Positions 16,349 to 25,005 of a stretch of DNA of 43,599 nt are shown here, one piece after another. Every line of letters begins with the position of its first letter. Within the stretch, counting starts at the first letter, position 1. Source of the stretch: Antarctobacter heliothermus. Lineage in GTDB: Bacteria > Pseudomonadota > Alphaproteobacteria > Rhodobacterales > Rhodobacteraceae. The notes under the pieces were generated by a model. That model was not told where the DNA came from and searched no databases. It saw only the letters and a list, made by a program, of their open reading frames with translations. The stretch spans positions 1 through 43,599 of the forward strand of contig NZ_FZON01000046.1 in NCBI RefSeq assembly GCF_900188425.1, given 5' to 3'. A program made the translations under genes and the position numbers.

Positions 16349-17437
16349 ATGCCACGCATTCGCGCCGCGGTTTGCACCGCCTTCGACGCCCCCCTCCAGA
16401 TCGAAGAGCTTGACCTCCGCGCGCCCGGCGCCGGAGAGATCGAGGTCACGCTGGAGGCGGTCGCCATCTGCCATTCCGACATCTCATACGCCGAAGGTGC
16501 CTGGGGCGGCGATCTGCCCGCCGTCTACGGCCATGAGGCGGCAGGGCATGTCACCGCAGTGGGTGGCGGCGTCACGGACTTGCACCCGGGTGACCGTGTT
16601 GTCGTTACTCTGATCCGCGCCTGCGGCACCTGCCCCAATTGCGCCGGCGGCCAACCCACGATCTGCATCGGCGACCGCCGCAGCGACCCGGTTCTGACCC
16701 GCCCCGATGGCACCCCGGTGATCCCGGCCATGTTCTGCGGGGCTTTTGCCGAAAAGGTGGTCGTCGACCAGAGCCAGGTTGTCGTCATGCCAGCGGATAT
16801 GCCCGCCGAGGCGGTCTGCCTGCTGGCCTGTGGCGTGATCACCGGCATTGGCGCGGTGATCAACGCGGGCAAGATGCGCCCGGGCGACGACGTGGTGGTG
16901 ATCGGTGCCGGGGGCGTGGGCCTCAACGCGATCCAGGGAGCGCGCATCGGCGGCGCACGCCGGATTGTCGCCGTCGACATGAGCGAGGAAAAGCTGGAGA
17001 CCGCCCGTGCCTTTGGTGCGACCGACGGCGTGCTGGCCAGCGAAGCGGCCCCGTGGAAAACCGCCACCGACATCATGGGTCGTGGCGCGGACGTGGTTGC
17101 CGTGACCGTGGGCGCGATCCCGGCCTACGATCAGGCGCTGCGCTATCTGGGCTGGGGTGGCCGCATGGTGATGGTCGGGATGCCGCATTCCGGCGCGATG
17201 GCCAGCTATGAGCCGGTGGTGCAGGCCTTCATGGGGCAACAGATGGTCGGGTCCAAGATGGGCGATGTGGTGATCCAACGTGACATCCCGTGGATGGCCG
17301 ACCTGTACCGACAGGGCCGCCTGAAACTGGATGAACTGGTCTCTGGCCGCTGGTCGCTGGAACAGATCAACGAGGCGATTGCCGATACCAAGGGTGGCGG
17401 CGCGCGCCGCAATGTGATCGTCTTCGACAAAACGTAA
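16349..17437 (+). CDS. Zinc-dependent alcohol dehydrogenase, class III-like
   Basis: 362 residues of the medium-chain dehydrogenase family. Catalytic-zinc ligands are the Cys in AICHSD and the His in YGHEAAG, with a third ligand Cys near CLLACGVITG. The structural zinc site is complete: four cysteines in ACGTCPNCAGGQPTIC. The nucleotide-binding fold is VVVIGAGGVGLNAIQGARI with an Asp in VAVDMSEEKLE, indicating NAD preference. The C-terminal EELVSGR-like segment is LDELVSGRWSLEQINEA. The substrate is not clear; glutathione-dependent formaldehyde dehydrogenase is related but this copy lacks its usual long loop. It stands upstream of an enolase-superfamily gene (62 bases) and may be part of a sugar or sugar-acid route. 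Confidence 0.9.
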   Translation: MPRIRAAVCTAFDAPLQIEELDLRAPGAGEIEVTLEAVAICHSDISYAEGAWGGDLPAVYGHEAAGHVTAVGGGVTDLHPGDRVVVTLIRACGTCPNCAGGQPTICIGDRRSDPVLTRPDGTPVIPAMFCGAFAEKVVVDQSQVVVMPADMPAEAVCLLACGVITGIGAVINAGKMRPGDDVVVIGAGGVGLNAIQGARIGGARRIVAVDMSEEKLETARAFGATDGVLASEAAPWKTATDIMGRGADVVAVTVGAIPAYDQALRYLGWGGRMVMVGMPHSGAMASYEPVVQAFMGQQMVGSKMGDVVIQRDIPWMADLYRQGRLKLDELVSGRWSLEQINEAIADTKGGGARRNVIVFDKT

Positions 17438-17499
17438 CCCGGGTTTTCCACCGAAAATCCGGCGCTGCGCCCAGACCCCTATCCGCAGGAAGGCCCGCC

Positions 17500-18732
17500 T
17501 TGAAACTCCGCGATCTCGATATCATCGTCACCGCCCCCCCGGCCCCCGGCTGGGGCGGGCGCTACTGGATCCTTGTCAAGCTGACCACGGATGACGGCAT
17601 CACCGGCTGGGGGGAATGTTATGCCTCATCCATCGGGCCGCAGGCCATGCGCGCCGTGATCGAGGACGTCTTTGCCCGCTACTTTGAGGGCGAAAACCCC
17701 GAAAACATCGAACGCATGTTCCGCCGCACCTATTCCTCCGGCTTTACCCAGCGCCCGGACCTGACGGTCATGGGGGCCTTTTCAGGGCTGGAGATCGCCT
17801 GTTGGGACATTCTGGGCAAGGCGCGCAATCGCCCTGTCTGGGCGCTGTTGGGCGGCATGATGAACGAACGCGTGCGCGCCTATACCTATCTCTACCCGCT
17901 GCCCGCCCACAATCTGGACGATTTCTGGACCTCGCCGGACATGGCCGCCGAATCGGCGCTGGACTGCGTCAATCGCGGCTATACGGCGGTCAAGTTCGAC
18001 CCCGCCGGCCCCTACACCATGCGCGGCGGCCACCAGCCCGGCATGCGCGACATTTCCATGTCCGTCGCCTTTTGCAAGGCGATCCGTGAGGCGGTGGGCG
18101 ACCGCGCCGACCTGCTGTTCGGCACCCACGGCCAGTTCAACACCGCAGGCGCCATCCGTCTGGGGCAGGCGCTGGAACCCTACCTGCCACTCTGGTTCGA
18201 GGAACCGGTCCCGCCTGACAACCCGCTTGAATTTGCCGAGGTAGCGCGTGCGGTCCGCATCCCCATCGCCACCGGCGAACGGCTGACCACCCGCGCCGAA
18301 TTTGCCTCCCTGTTGCGCACCGGCGGGGCCAGCATCCTGCAACCGGCACTGGGCCGCGCGGGCGGCATCTGGGAAATGCGCAAACTGGCCGCCTTGGCCG
18401 AAAGCTTTAACGCGCAGATGGCCCCGCATCTGTACGCCGGTCCCATCGAATGGGCGGCCAACATCCAGCTAGGTGTGTCGATCCCCAATCTGCTGATCGC
18501 CGAATGTATCGAAACACCGTTCCATGACGCCCTGATCAAAAGCACCATCAAGGTCGAAGACGGCTTTATTCCTGCCCCGCAAGCCCCCGGTCTGGGCATC
18601 GAGGTCGATGAGGATCTGGCGCGCGCGCATCCCTACACCGGCGACGGTCTGCATCTGCAGATGCAGGATGCGCCTTGTGATTATGCAAACGGCAACGCGT
18701 TTCAGGGTGGAGCACCGGCAACCGAATCATGA
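17500..18732 (+). CDS. Mandelate racemase / muconate lactonizing enzyme family protein
   Basis: 410 residues in the enolase superfamily. These enzymes abstract a proton next to a carboxylate, usually to dehydrate or cyclise sugar acids. Readable parts are the capping domain with GWGECYASSIGP, the second-strand region TAVKFDPAGPYTM (catalytic Lys), GTHGQFNTAGAIRLG, the metal-binding Glu in WFEEPVPP and TGERLTTRAEF, and the late catalytic His in MAPHLYAGPIEWAAN. The sequence fits the sugar-acid dehydratase side rather than muconate cycloisomerase. The start is TTG 17500 with AGGAAGG six bases upstream, which is better than any ATG. It follows the alcohol dehydrogenase and precedes the ArsR-type repressor. 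Exact substrate unknown. Confidence 0.88.
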   Translation: MKLRDLDIIVTAPPAPGWGGRYWILVKLTTDDGITGWGECYASSIGPQAMRAVIEDVFARYFEGENPENIERMFRRTYSSGFTQRPDLTVMGAFSGLEIACWDILGKARNRPVWALLGGMMNERVRAYTYLYPLPAHNLDDFWTSPDMAAESALDCVNRGYTAVKFDPAGPYTMRGGHQPGMRDISMSVAFCKAIREAVGDRADLLFGTHGQFNTAGAIRLGQALEPYLPLWFEEPVPPDNPLEFAEVARAVRIPIATGERLTTRAEFASLLRTGGASILQPALGRAGGIWEMRKLAALAESFNAQMAPHLYAGPIEWAANIQLGVSIPNLLIAECIETPFHDALIKSTIKVEDGFIPAPQAPGLGIEVDEDLARAHPYTGDGLHLQMQDAPCDYANGNAFQGGAPATES

Positions 18733-18790
18733 TCTCGCATTTCTGGAACGAGGTGTTTATATTGTTCGGAAAGAGCAAACCGCGAGTCCC

Positions 18791-19126
18791 ATGGAAGATC
18801 TGACCAAACTGCCGCCTCCCCCGGAGGAAATGCAAGCCAATGCCCAGCACGCCGCCGCCTTTCTCAAGACGTTGGCGCATGAAGGGCGGCTGATGATCCT
18901 GTGTCATCTGGGGTCGGGCGAAAAGTCCGTCGGAGAACTCGAAGAGTTGCTCAGCATCCGGCAGGCGGCCGTCAGCCAGATGCTGGCACGCCTGCGCGAA
19001 GAGGGGCTGGTGCAAACTCGACGCGACGGAAAGACAATTTACTACAGCCTGGCAGACGACAACACAAACCGGGTGATCGGTCTGTTGTACGACATCTTCT
19101 GCGCCCAGTCCGATGAGCCCTGCTGA
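18791..19126 (+). CDS. ArsR-family repressor, SqrR/BigR-like
   Basis: 111 residues with a winged helix-turn-helix (LEELLSIRQAAVSQMLARLR at about 50-69, wing RRDGKTIYYSL). Two cysteines, Cys38 (MILCHL) and Cys104 (IFCAQ), are 66 residues apart. That is the same spacing as Cys41/Cys107 of SqrR and Cys42/Cys108 of BigR, where a disulphide or tetrasulphide between them relieves repression when sulphide or persulphide is present. I infer a reactive-sulphur sensor. A third Cys is the last residue. The start ATG 18791 is chosen because the frame upstream (to 18608) lies inside the enolase-superfamily gene. Its stop overlaps the ATG of the amidase remnant (19113), so the pair is coupled. The target genes are not obvious here: no sulphide:quinone reductase or sulphur dioxygenase is in view. 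Confidence 0.82.
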   Translation: MEDLTKLPPPPEEMQANAQHAAAFLKTLAHEGRLMILCHLGSGEKSVGELEELLSIRQAAVSQMLARLREEGLVQTRRDGKTIYYSLADDNTNRVIGLLYDIFCAQSDEPC

Positions 19127-20536
19127 CCCGCCTTTTACCGGCCCTGGGCTGTGTCGCCTGACCGCCTGCGCCGTGGTCGATCTGCTCAAAAGCGGCGAGG
19201 TCAGCTCGCGCGACCTGATAGAGGCTAGCCTGTCGCGCATTGCCACGACCAGTCCCGCCATCAACGCCATGGTCACGCCCTGCCCTGATCGCGCACGGCG
19301 GGCCGCCGACCCGGCGAACCCGGCCAGCCTGCTGGCGGGTCTGCCCATCGGCATCAAGGACCTGACCCCGGTCGCCGGGGTCCGCAGTACCTGCGGCACG
19401 CCCGCGCTTGCCGACCATGTGCCTGACACCTCGGACCCGATGGTCCTGCGGCTAGAGGCCAATGGTGCGGTGATCCTTGGCAAAACCAATACGCCGGAAA
19501 TGGGCGCCGGGCCAATACCTTCAATCCGGTCTTCGGCATGACGCGCAACCCGTGGAACACCGCCATGAACGCCGGTGGATCCTCTGGCGGCGCGGCGGCG
19601 GGGCTTGCCACCGGCGAGGTCTGGCTCAGCCAAGGGTCAGACGTGAGCGGATCGCTGCGCACCCCGGCCAGCTTTTGCGGCATCGTCGGGCTGCGCCCGT
19701 CCCCCGGCGTGGTCGCCAGCCCCGGCGGCGACGGATTCAACCCGTTCGGCGTCGAGGGGCCAATGGCCCGCACGGTCGAGGATTGCGCCCTGATGCTGGA
19801 CGCGATGGCAGGCTGGGATGCGGTGTCACCGCTGGCATTCCCTGCCCCGGCGCAAAGCTATCTGGACACATGCCGCGCCGATGCTGGCAACATCCGCATC
19901 GCCTACGCCCCCGACCTTGGCGGGCTGGCCCCGGTAGAGCCGGACATGACGACGCTGCTGTCAGACGCGTTGACCCGGCTGCAAGCGCCGGATGTGACGG
20001 TGGTCGAGGCCGCGCCGGACACCACAGGCACCGAAACCGCCTTTCGCACGCTGCGCGGGCTGGGAATGTGGACCGGGTTCCGCGCCACACCCAGCGCCGT
20101 GTCGGACCGCTACAAGGCCACATTGCGCCAGAACATCGCCGAGGGCGGCGCGCTAACTGTCGACGATATCGCCGAGGCCCACCTGACCCGCGCGCGCCTT
20201 TACGACACCATGCGCCGGTTCTTTGGCACTTTTGATGTTCTGGCCGGTCCCGTCACCGGCATCGGCCCACTGCCGGTCGAGATCGAATACCCGACAGAGG
20301 TCGCAGGCCACGCCAGCCACGATAACATCGACTGGCTGCGCTTTGCCTTTCTGGCCACGCTCTGCGGATTGCCCGCCCTATCGCTGCCCGTGGGCCGCGA
20401 CGCGCGCGGCCTGCCGGTGGGCCTGCAACTGATCGGCCCGCCCCGGGGCGAGGCGCGTCTGTTGCAGATCGCCCGGCGGCTGGAACAGGCGACGGGGTTT
20501 CCCCCGACGCCCATTGATCCGGTTGTGACACACTAG
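19113..20536 (+). pseudogene. Amidase with single-base frameshift
   Basis: Two abutting frames make one amidase-signature enzyme of about 474 residues. The first frame (19113-19541) carries the catalytic Lys in GLPIGIKDLTPVAG and ends with KTNTPEMGAG followed by nonsense. The second (from about 19512) continues as ANTFNPVFGMTRNPWNTAMN, then GGSSGGAAAG with the catalytic Ser region and SDVSGSLRTP with the cis-Ser. The normal family sequence is GAGANTFNPVF, so one base (a G or C) is missing at about 19509-19512 in GCCGGGCCAAT. Either this is a real disabling mutation or a sequencing error in a G/C run. The rest is full-length and well conserved, which suggests a very recent event. It overlaps the ArsR-type gene upstream. 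Confidence 0.85.
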
Positions 20537-20543
20537 CGACGCG

Positions 20544-22439
20544 CTACGCGACCGCCTTGGCCTCTGCCCAGTCCCAGGGCCGGACAAAATCGCCCAGCAC
20601 CTTGCCGACCTCATCGCTGGTCGCGCCATTGGCCTGAACCTGCGCGACCAGACCCCGGCTCTTGTCATCGACCACCGCCACAACACGCGCGGCGCAACCC
20701 GCCTTTTCCAGCGCGCCGTTGTAGACACGCGTGATCGCATGTTTGCGCAGGTCCGGCTTGAACACCTTGCCGACCGCCGTCTTGGGCAGTTCCGGCAGGA
20801 TGGTCATGTGTTTGGGGTGTGCGGCGCGTTCATGCACATGAATGCGGGCGTGTTCCAGCAACTCTGCCTCCGTCACCCCGGCTCCGGTCACCAGTTCGAC
20901 AAAGGCACAGGGCAGTTCGCCCGAATGCGCATCGGGCTGACCGATGGCCCCGGCAAAGGCCACCGCCGGATGCGCCAACAGCGCCTCTTCGATCTCTGCC
21001 GGGTCGATGTTGTGGCCGCCGCGAATGATCAGATCCTTGGCCCGCCCGGTAATCCAGATGTAGCCGTCTGCATCAATGCGTCCCAGATCACCGGTCCGCA
21101 GATGGGTGCCATAGTGGAACAGCTCTGCGTTCTTGGCCGCCTCTGTATAGGTGTGGCCCGCATAGACGCCGGGGTTGGACACGCAGATCTCACCGATCTC
21201 GTCAACACCACACTCCACCGGCTCGCCCTCGACCAGTCGGATGATCCGGACATCCGTATAGGGCAAGGCAATCCCGACCGACCCGATCTTCTTTTCGCCG
21301 TCCACCGGATTGACGGAGACCAGACAGGTTGCCTCGGTCAATCCATACCCTTCGCAAACCGTTACGCCGCAGGCCGCCTCGAACCGTTTGAACAGCTCCA
21401 TCGGCATCGGAGAGGACCCGGAAAACGCCGTCTTGATAGAGGAAATATCGGCATCCACCTTGCGCTGCATCAGCGCCGACACTGCCGTGGGCACGGTAAT
21501 GACAAAGGTCGTCTTCCAACGTTCGCACAGCTTCCAGAAATTGTCGAAGACGCCCTCGCCGCGATAGCCCGCAGGGGTCGGGAACACCACATGCGCGCCG
21601 GAAAACACCATGGCCATCAGGATCACATGGCAGGCAAAAACGTGGAACAGCGGCAAGGGGCACATGACGCTGTCTTCTTCGCCGAACAACAGCGTGTCGC
21701 CCAGCCAGCCATTGTACAGCATCCCGGAATAGGTGTGCTGTGCGACCTTGGGCATACCCGTCGTGCCGCCGGTATGAAAATAGGCCGCCACACGGTCCGC
21801 CGTGCCATCGGCAAAGGCCAGCGTCTTGGGCTGTTTCGCCATTTCCTTGCGGAAATCCTTGATGTCGGCGTGATGGTTGCCCGGATTCTTGGGGCGCACA
21901 AACGGCACGATCCAGCTTTTCGGCGGGGTCAGATAGCGATTGAGATCGACCTCCAGCACCGTATGCACATGGGGCGCATTGCGCACCGCCTCTGCCATCT
22001 TCTGCGCGATGTCGGACTTGGGAAAAGCCTTGAGCGTGACCACAACCTTGGCATCCGTCTCGCGCAGGATTGACGCGATCTGCTCCGGCTCCAGCAGCGG
22101 ATTGATCGGGTTCACGATGCCCGCAACCGTGCCGCCCAGCAGCGCGGCGATGGTCTCGTTGCAGTTCGGCAGCACATAGGCGACGACGTCGTTTTCGCCC
22201 ACGCCAAGACTGCGGAACAGGTTCGCCGCCTGCGCGGTCTGCGCCTGCACTTCGGCCCATGTCAGGGTTTCTGCCTTGTCGGTCGGACCGGACAGCAGCT
22301 GATAGCTGACCGCAGGTCGGCCCGGAAACCGCGTCGCCGTGCGCGTCAACTGCCCCCACAGCGTCGGCGGGATGTCCCGCTCTGCCCAAGGGCCCTCGGC
22401 CACGATTGCATTGCGATCGTCCACTCCCGCATAGGACAT
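20544..22439 (-). CDS. Acyl-CoA synthetase (AMP-forming)
   Basis: 631 residues. It activates a carboxylic acid to its CoA thioester through an acyl-adenylate. The ATP-binding motif is YFHTGGTTGMPKVAQHTY near residue 210, followed by the A-loop region EGYGLTEATCLVS, the Asp of HLRTGDLGRIDADGYIW, and GRAKDLIIRGGHNIDPAEIE near the hinge. The C-terminal catalytic Lys is expected in PKTAVGKVFKPDLR. The substrate is probably a fatty or branched/aromatic acid. The start ATG 22439 has GGGAGGAGAG upstream; the frame to 22523 has no such site. It converges on the amidase with only 7 bases between stops, and is divergent from the DUF1992 gene. Confidence 0.93.
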   Translation of the reverse strand: MSYAGVDDRNAIVAEGPWAERDIPPTLWGQLTRTATRFPGRPAVSYQLLSGPTDKAETLTWAEVQAQTAQAANLFRSLGVGENDVVAYVLPNCNETIAALLGGTVAGIVNPINPLLEPEQIASILRETDAKVVVTLKAFPKSDIAQKMAEAVRNAPHVHTVLEVDLNRYLTPPKSWIVPFVRPKNPGNHHADIKDFRKEMAKQPKTLAFADGTADRVAAYFHTGGTTGMPKVAQHTYSGMLYNGWLGDTLLFGEEDSVMCPLPLFHVFACHVILMAMVFSGAHVVFPTPAGYRGEGVFDNFWKLCERWKTTFVITVPTAVSALMQRKVDADISSIKTAFSGSSPMPMELFKRFEAACGVTVCEGYGLTEATCLVSVNPVDGEKKIGSVGIALPYTDVRIIRLVEGEPVECGVDEIGEICVSNPGVYAGHTYTEAAKNAELFHYGTHLRTGDLGRIDADGYIWITGRAKDLIIRGGHNIDPAEIEEALLAHPAVAFAGAIGQPDAHSGELPCAFVELVTGAGVTEAELLEHARIHVHERAAHPKHMTILPELPKTAVGKVFKPDLRKHAITRVYNGALEKAGCAARVVAVVDDKSRGLVAQVQANGATSDEVGKVLGDFVRPWDWAEAKAVA

Positions 22440-22604
22440 GGGCGTCTCTCCTCCCGTTTTTTCATTGCGAACCAGTGTGTGAGCCTTTGCCGTTTCACGC
22501 AAGAGCGCGCAACGCGGCGGCACTCATGTGGTGACGCAGCGTTCTGCCCGACGTCATGCCAGTAGCCTGCCGTTTCCGGGCGTTCCGGCCCGGGGTATCG
22601 CATC

Positions 22605-22946
22605 ATGTCTTTCACAGAGGCCGGTTTTGTGGCAATGAACCGCGCCATGGACCACCCGTTGCTCGACCTCATCAACGCCCGCATAGAGGCGGCGGAACGC
22701 TCTGGCGCCTTTGAAAATCTCGAAGGCGCGGGCCGCCCCCTGCCCGCCAGCGATGACCCGGACAACGCGGTCCTGACCCGCATCCTGAAGGAGAACGGCG
22801 CCGTCCCCGAAGAGGTCGCCCTGCTCCGCGAACTGGCCGACTTGCGCGCACGCCTGCGTGACACACATGACCGCACCGCCCGAGCGGCGCTGATCCGCGA
22901 CATCGCGCTGGCCGACACCCGCCTGGACATCGCCAAGCGCCGCTGA
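22605..22946 (+). CDS. DUF1992 (DnaJ-C28-like) protein
   Basis: 113 residues. The conserved core starts at MDHPLLDLINARIEAAERSG (residues 15-34) and continues AFENLEGAGRPLPA, as in the DUF1992 domain of DNAJC28-like proteins. The rest is charged and probably helical (ELADLRARLRDTHDRTARAA). I see no signal peptide. Function is not established. The second copy in this window (42637-42951) begins directly at the core, so the first 14 residues may be untranslated and the start could be 22647 or 22635. I kept 22605 because GGGG lies 9 bases before it. Divergent from the acyl-CoA synthetase. Confidence 0.8.
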   Translation: MSFTEAGFVAMNRAMDHPLLDLINARIEAAERSGAFENLEGAGRPLPASDDPDNAVLTRILKENGAVPEEVALLRELADLRARLRDTHDRTARAALIRDIALADTRLDIAKRR

Positions 22947-23027
22947 CGGCGCACCTCTCACGATCAAGACTTGTCCCCCGCCGTCCTTCTGGGGCAAACC
23001 GGGGCGCAGCAGCAGGGAGACGCGCGC

Positions 23028-24221
23028 ATGGTATCGGTCAAGGAACAGTACGAAAGCTATCCCTACCCCGAACGCGACCCGGCGGATGAGGCAAAGCGCC
23101 TGATCATCGGATCACCGTCGCATCCGCTGGAAATCGACCACTACCTGTATCAGGGCCGGCGCGACTGGACCCAGACCCTGCGGGTGCTGGTCGCGGGCGG
23201 CGGCACCGGCGACGCGCTGATCCAGATCGCCCAGATGATGACCAGCGCGGGCGCACCCTATGAGATCACCTATCTGGATCTCTCCAAGGCCTCGCGCGCC
23301 ATCGCAGAGGCACGGGCCAAGGCGCGCGGACTGACCGGCATCACCTTTGTCACCGGCAGCCTGCTGGATGCACCGGACCACGGCCCGTTTGACTACATCG
23401 ACTGCTGCGGCGTGTTGCATCACCTGCCGGACCCGGACGCGGGCTTTGCCGCCCTGCGCGCCGCCGTCGCCCCCGGCGGCGGCATGGGGTTCATGGTCTA
23501 CGCGCCCTACGGCCGCTCCGGCATCTACGCGTTGCAAGAGGCCTTTGGCACGCTGTTTGATGGCATGGCCCCGCAGGCGCGGCTGGCCAAGGCGAAAAAA
23601 CTCGTCGGCGCGCTGCACAAGGGGCACCCTTTTGCCGCCAACGGCAATGTCACCGATCACAAACAAAGCGACGCGGGGTTCTACGACCTGCTGCTGCACG
23701 GTCAGGACACGCCCTTTGACATCCCGCGCTTGCTCGGCACGCTGGACCGGACAGGCTGGAAACTGCAATCGCTACTGCCGCCGGGCCTCTATGATCTGGC
23801 CCGGATCACCGACCGGCCCAAGGACATGGACGACGCGACCGCCATGGCCCTGGCGGAAAAGCTGCGCGGTACGATGAAAAAGCACCTTGGCTATCTTGTC
23901 CCGGCGGATGAGGACCGCCCCATCGCCCGCGGCTCCAGGCAAAGCCTGATCCCCCGCTCGCCCACCAGCGACATGCGCAAACCGGCGCAGGCGGTGGCAC
24001 AAGGCCGCCCGCTGCCGATCACCCTGAAAGAAGCCGATGTGCAAATACGCATCCCGCGCGACTGTGCTCCGCTGATGGCCGCCATCAACAACCGCCGCAG
24101 CCTTGCCGAAATCCGCGAGGTCACAAAGATGGACCCGCTGCGCTTTGCCGATCTCTGGGGGCGGCTGGAACGCGAACTGACCGCCTGGGGACTGCTGCAC
24201 TACTCCCGCTTCGGGCTCTGA
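23028..24221 (+). CDS. SAM-dependent methyltransferase
   Basis: 397 residues. A class I Rossmann methyltransferase domain occupies about 45-180: motif I is VLVAGGGTGDALIQIA, followed by YLDLSKASRAIAEARAKARG, FVTGSLLDAP, and FDYIDCCGVLHHLPDPDAGF (motifs II-III). The N-terminus VSVKEQYESYPYPERDP is a family hallmark of methyltransferases that act on small molecules or peptides. The C-terminal half has no close domain I can name; it contains a basic segment (RQSLIPRSPTSDMRKP) and ends with a winged-helix-like segment (AAINNRRSLAEIREVTKMDP). The start is ATG 23028; the frame to 22971 is poor. It is followed after 3 bases by the SRAP gene, and they are probably co-transcribed. The substrate is unknown. 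Confidence 0.85.
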   Translation: MVSVKEQYESYPYPERDPADEAKRLIIGSPSHPLEIDHYLYQGRRDWTQTLRVLVAGGGTGDALIQIAQMMTSAGAPYEITYLDLSKASRAIAEARAKARGLTGITFVTGSLLDAPDHGPFDYIDCCGVLHHLPDPDAGFAALRAAVAPGGGMGFMVYAPYGRSGIYALQEAFGTLFDGMAPQARLAKAKKLVGALHKGHPFAANGNVTDHKQSDAGFYDLLLHGQDTPFDIPRLLGTLDRTGWKLQSLLPPGLYDLARITDRPKDMDDATAMALAEKLRGTMKKHLGYLVPADEDRPIARGSRQSLIPRSPTSDMRKPAQAVAQGRPLPITLKEADVQIRIPRDCAPLMAAINNRRSLAEIREVTKMDPLRFADLWGRLERELTAWGLLHYSRFGL

Positions 24222-24224
24222 CCC

Positions 24225-24881
24225 ATGTGCGGGCGGTTTGCGATCACCCTGCCCCCCGACGCCATGGCGCAGCTGTTCCAGGCGGTGCCCTCAAACGACC
24301 TGCCAGAGGTACCCAACTACAACGTCTGCCCGACAACGCAGATCCACGCGGTAATGGCGGACGATGGCCGTCGCCTGGTCTCCATGCGCTGGGGATTCCT
24401 GCCGCATTGGTACAAGGCCCCCAACGGCGGCCCGCTGTTGATCAACGCGCGGGCGGAAACCATCGCCGAAAAGCCCGCCTTCAAGGCCGCGTGCCGCGAA
24501 CGGCGCTGCCTGATCCCCTGCACCGGCTTTTTTGAATGGACCAAGGACATGGACGGCAACCGCCTGCCCTGGTACATCCACGCGGCGGATAACGCCCCGC
24601 TGGTCTTTGCCGGGGTCTGGCAGGACTGGGAACGGGACGGACAGGCCTTTCACAGCTGCGCCATCGTCACCTGCGCCGCAAATGACACCATGTCGGAAAT
24701 CCACCACCGCATGCCGGTGCTCCTGTCCCCCGACATCTGGGGCAAATGGCTCGGCGAAGACGGCCCCGGCGCGGCCACCCTGATGACCCCTGCACCAAAT
24801 GATGCGCTCCGGTACTATCGTGTCGATCCTGAGGTAAACTCGAACCGCGCCAAAGGCCCCGACCTGATCGCGCCCATCTGA
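24225..24881 (+). CDS. yedK: SOS response-associated peptidase family protein (SRAP/HMCES, YedK-like)
   Basis: 218 residues. It shields abasic sites in single-stranded DNA by forming a thiazolidine crosslink. Cys2 (MCGRF), the active-site nucleophile after Met removal, is present. Asn in NARAET, Glu in GFFEW and His in EIHHRMP complete the active site. RWGFLPHWYKAPN and the tail HHRMPVLL are also family motifs. The protein is close to the usual length of about 220 residues. There is no visible LexA box upstream. It lies 3 bases after the methyltransferase gene. A different name than yedK would be equally acceptable for this copy. Confidence 0.95.
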   Translation: MCGRFAITLPPDAMAQLFQAVPSNDLPEVPNYNVCPTTQIHAVMADDGRRLVSMRWGFLPHWYKAPNGGPLLINARAETIAEKPAFKAACRERRCLIPCTGFFEWTKDMDGNRLPWYIHAADNAPLVFAGVWQDWERDGQAFHSCAIVTCAANDTMSEIHHRMPVLLSPDIWGKWLGEDGPGAATLMTPAPNDALRYYRVDPEVNSNRAKGPDLIAPI

Positions 24882-24908
24882 CCTCGGATTGCGCCCGTCC
24901 GCCCACAC

Positions 24909-24957
24909 GGCCCCCGCCCCGGCTTCTTCTGTCCTGAAATATCCCGGGGGCGGGGCC
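24909..24957. repeat. Rhodobacterales intergenic repeat, copy 1
   Basis: The core (24923-24949) reads CTTCTTCT, six variable bases, AAATA, one base, CCCGGGG. It has GC-rich arms on each side (GGCCCCCGCCCCGG and CCGGGGGCGGGGCC) that can pair with a small bulge. The same core is at 36703-36729. It occupies the gap after the SRAP gene and before the minus-strand glycosidase gene, where it could act as a terminator. Confidence 0.6.
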
Positions 24958-25005
24958 GCAGGCCAAGGGGGTCATGCTGCGAGCATACCTCTGGCATAAC
25001 GCCCC

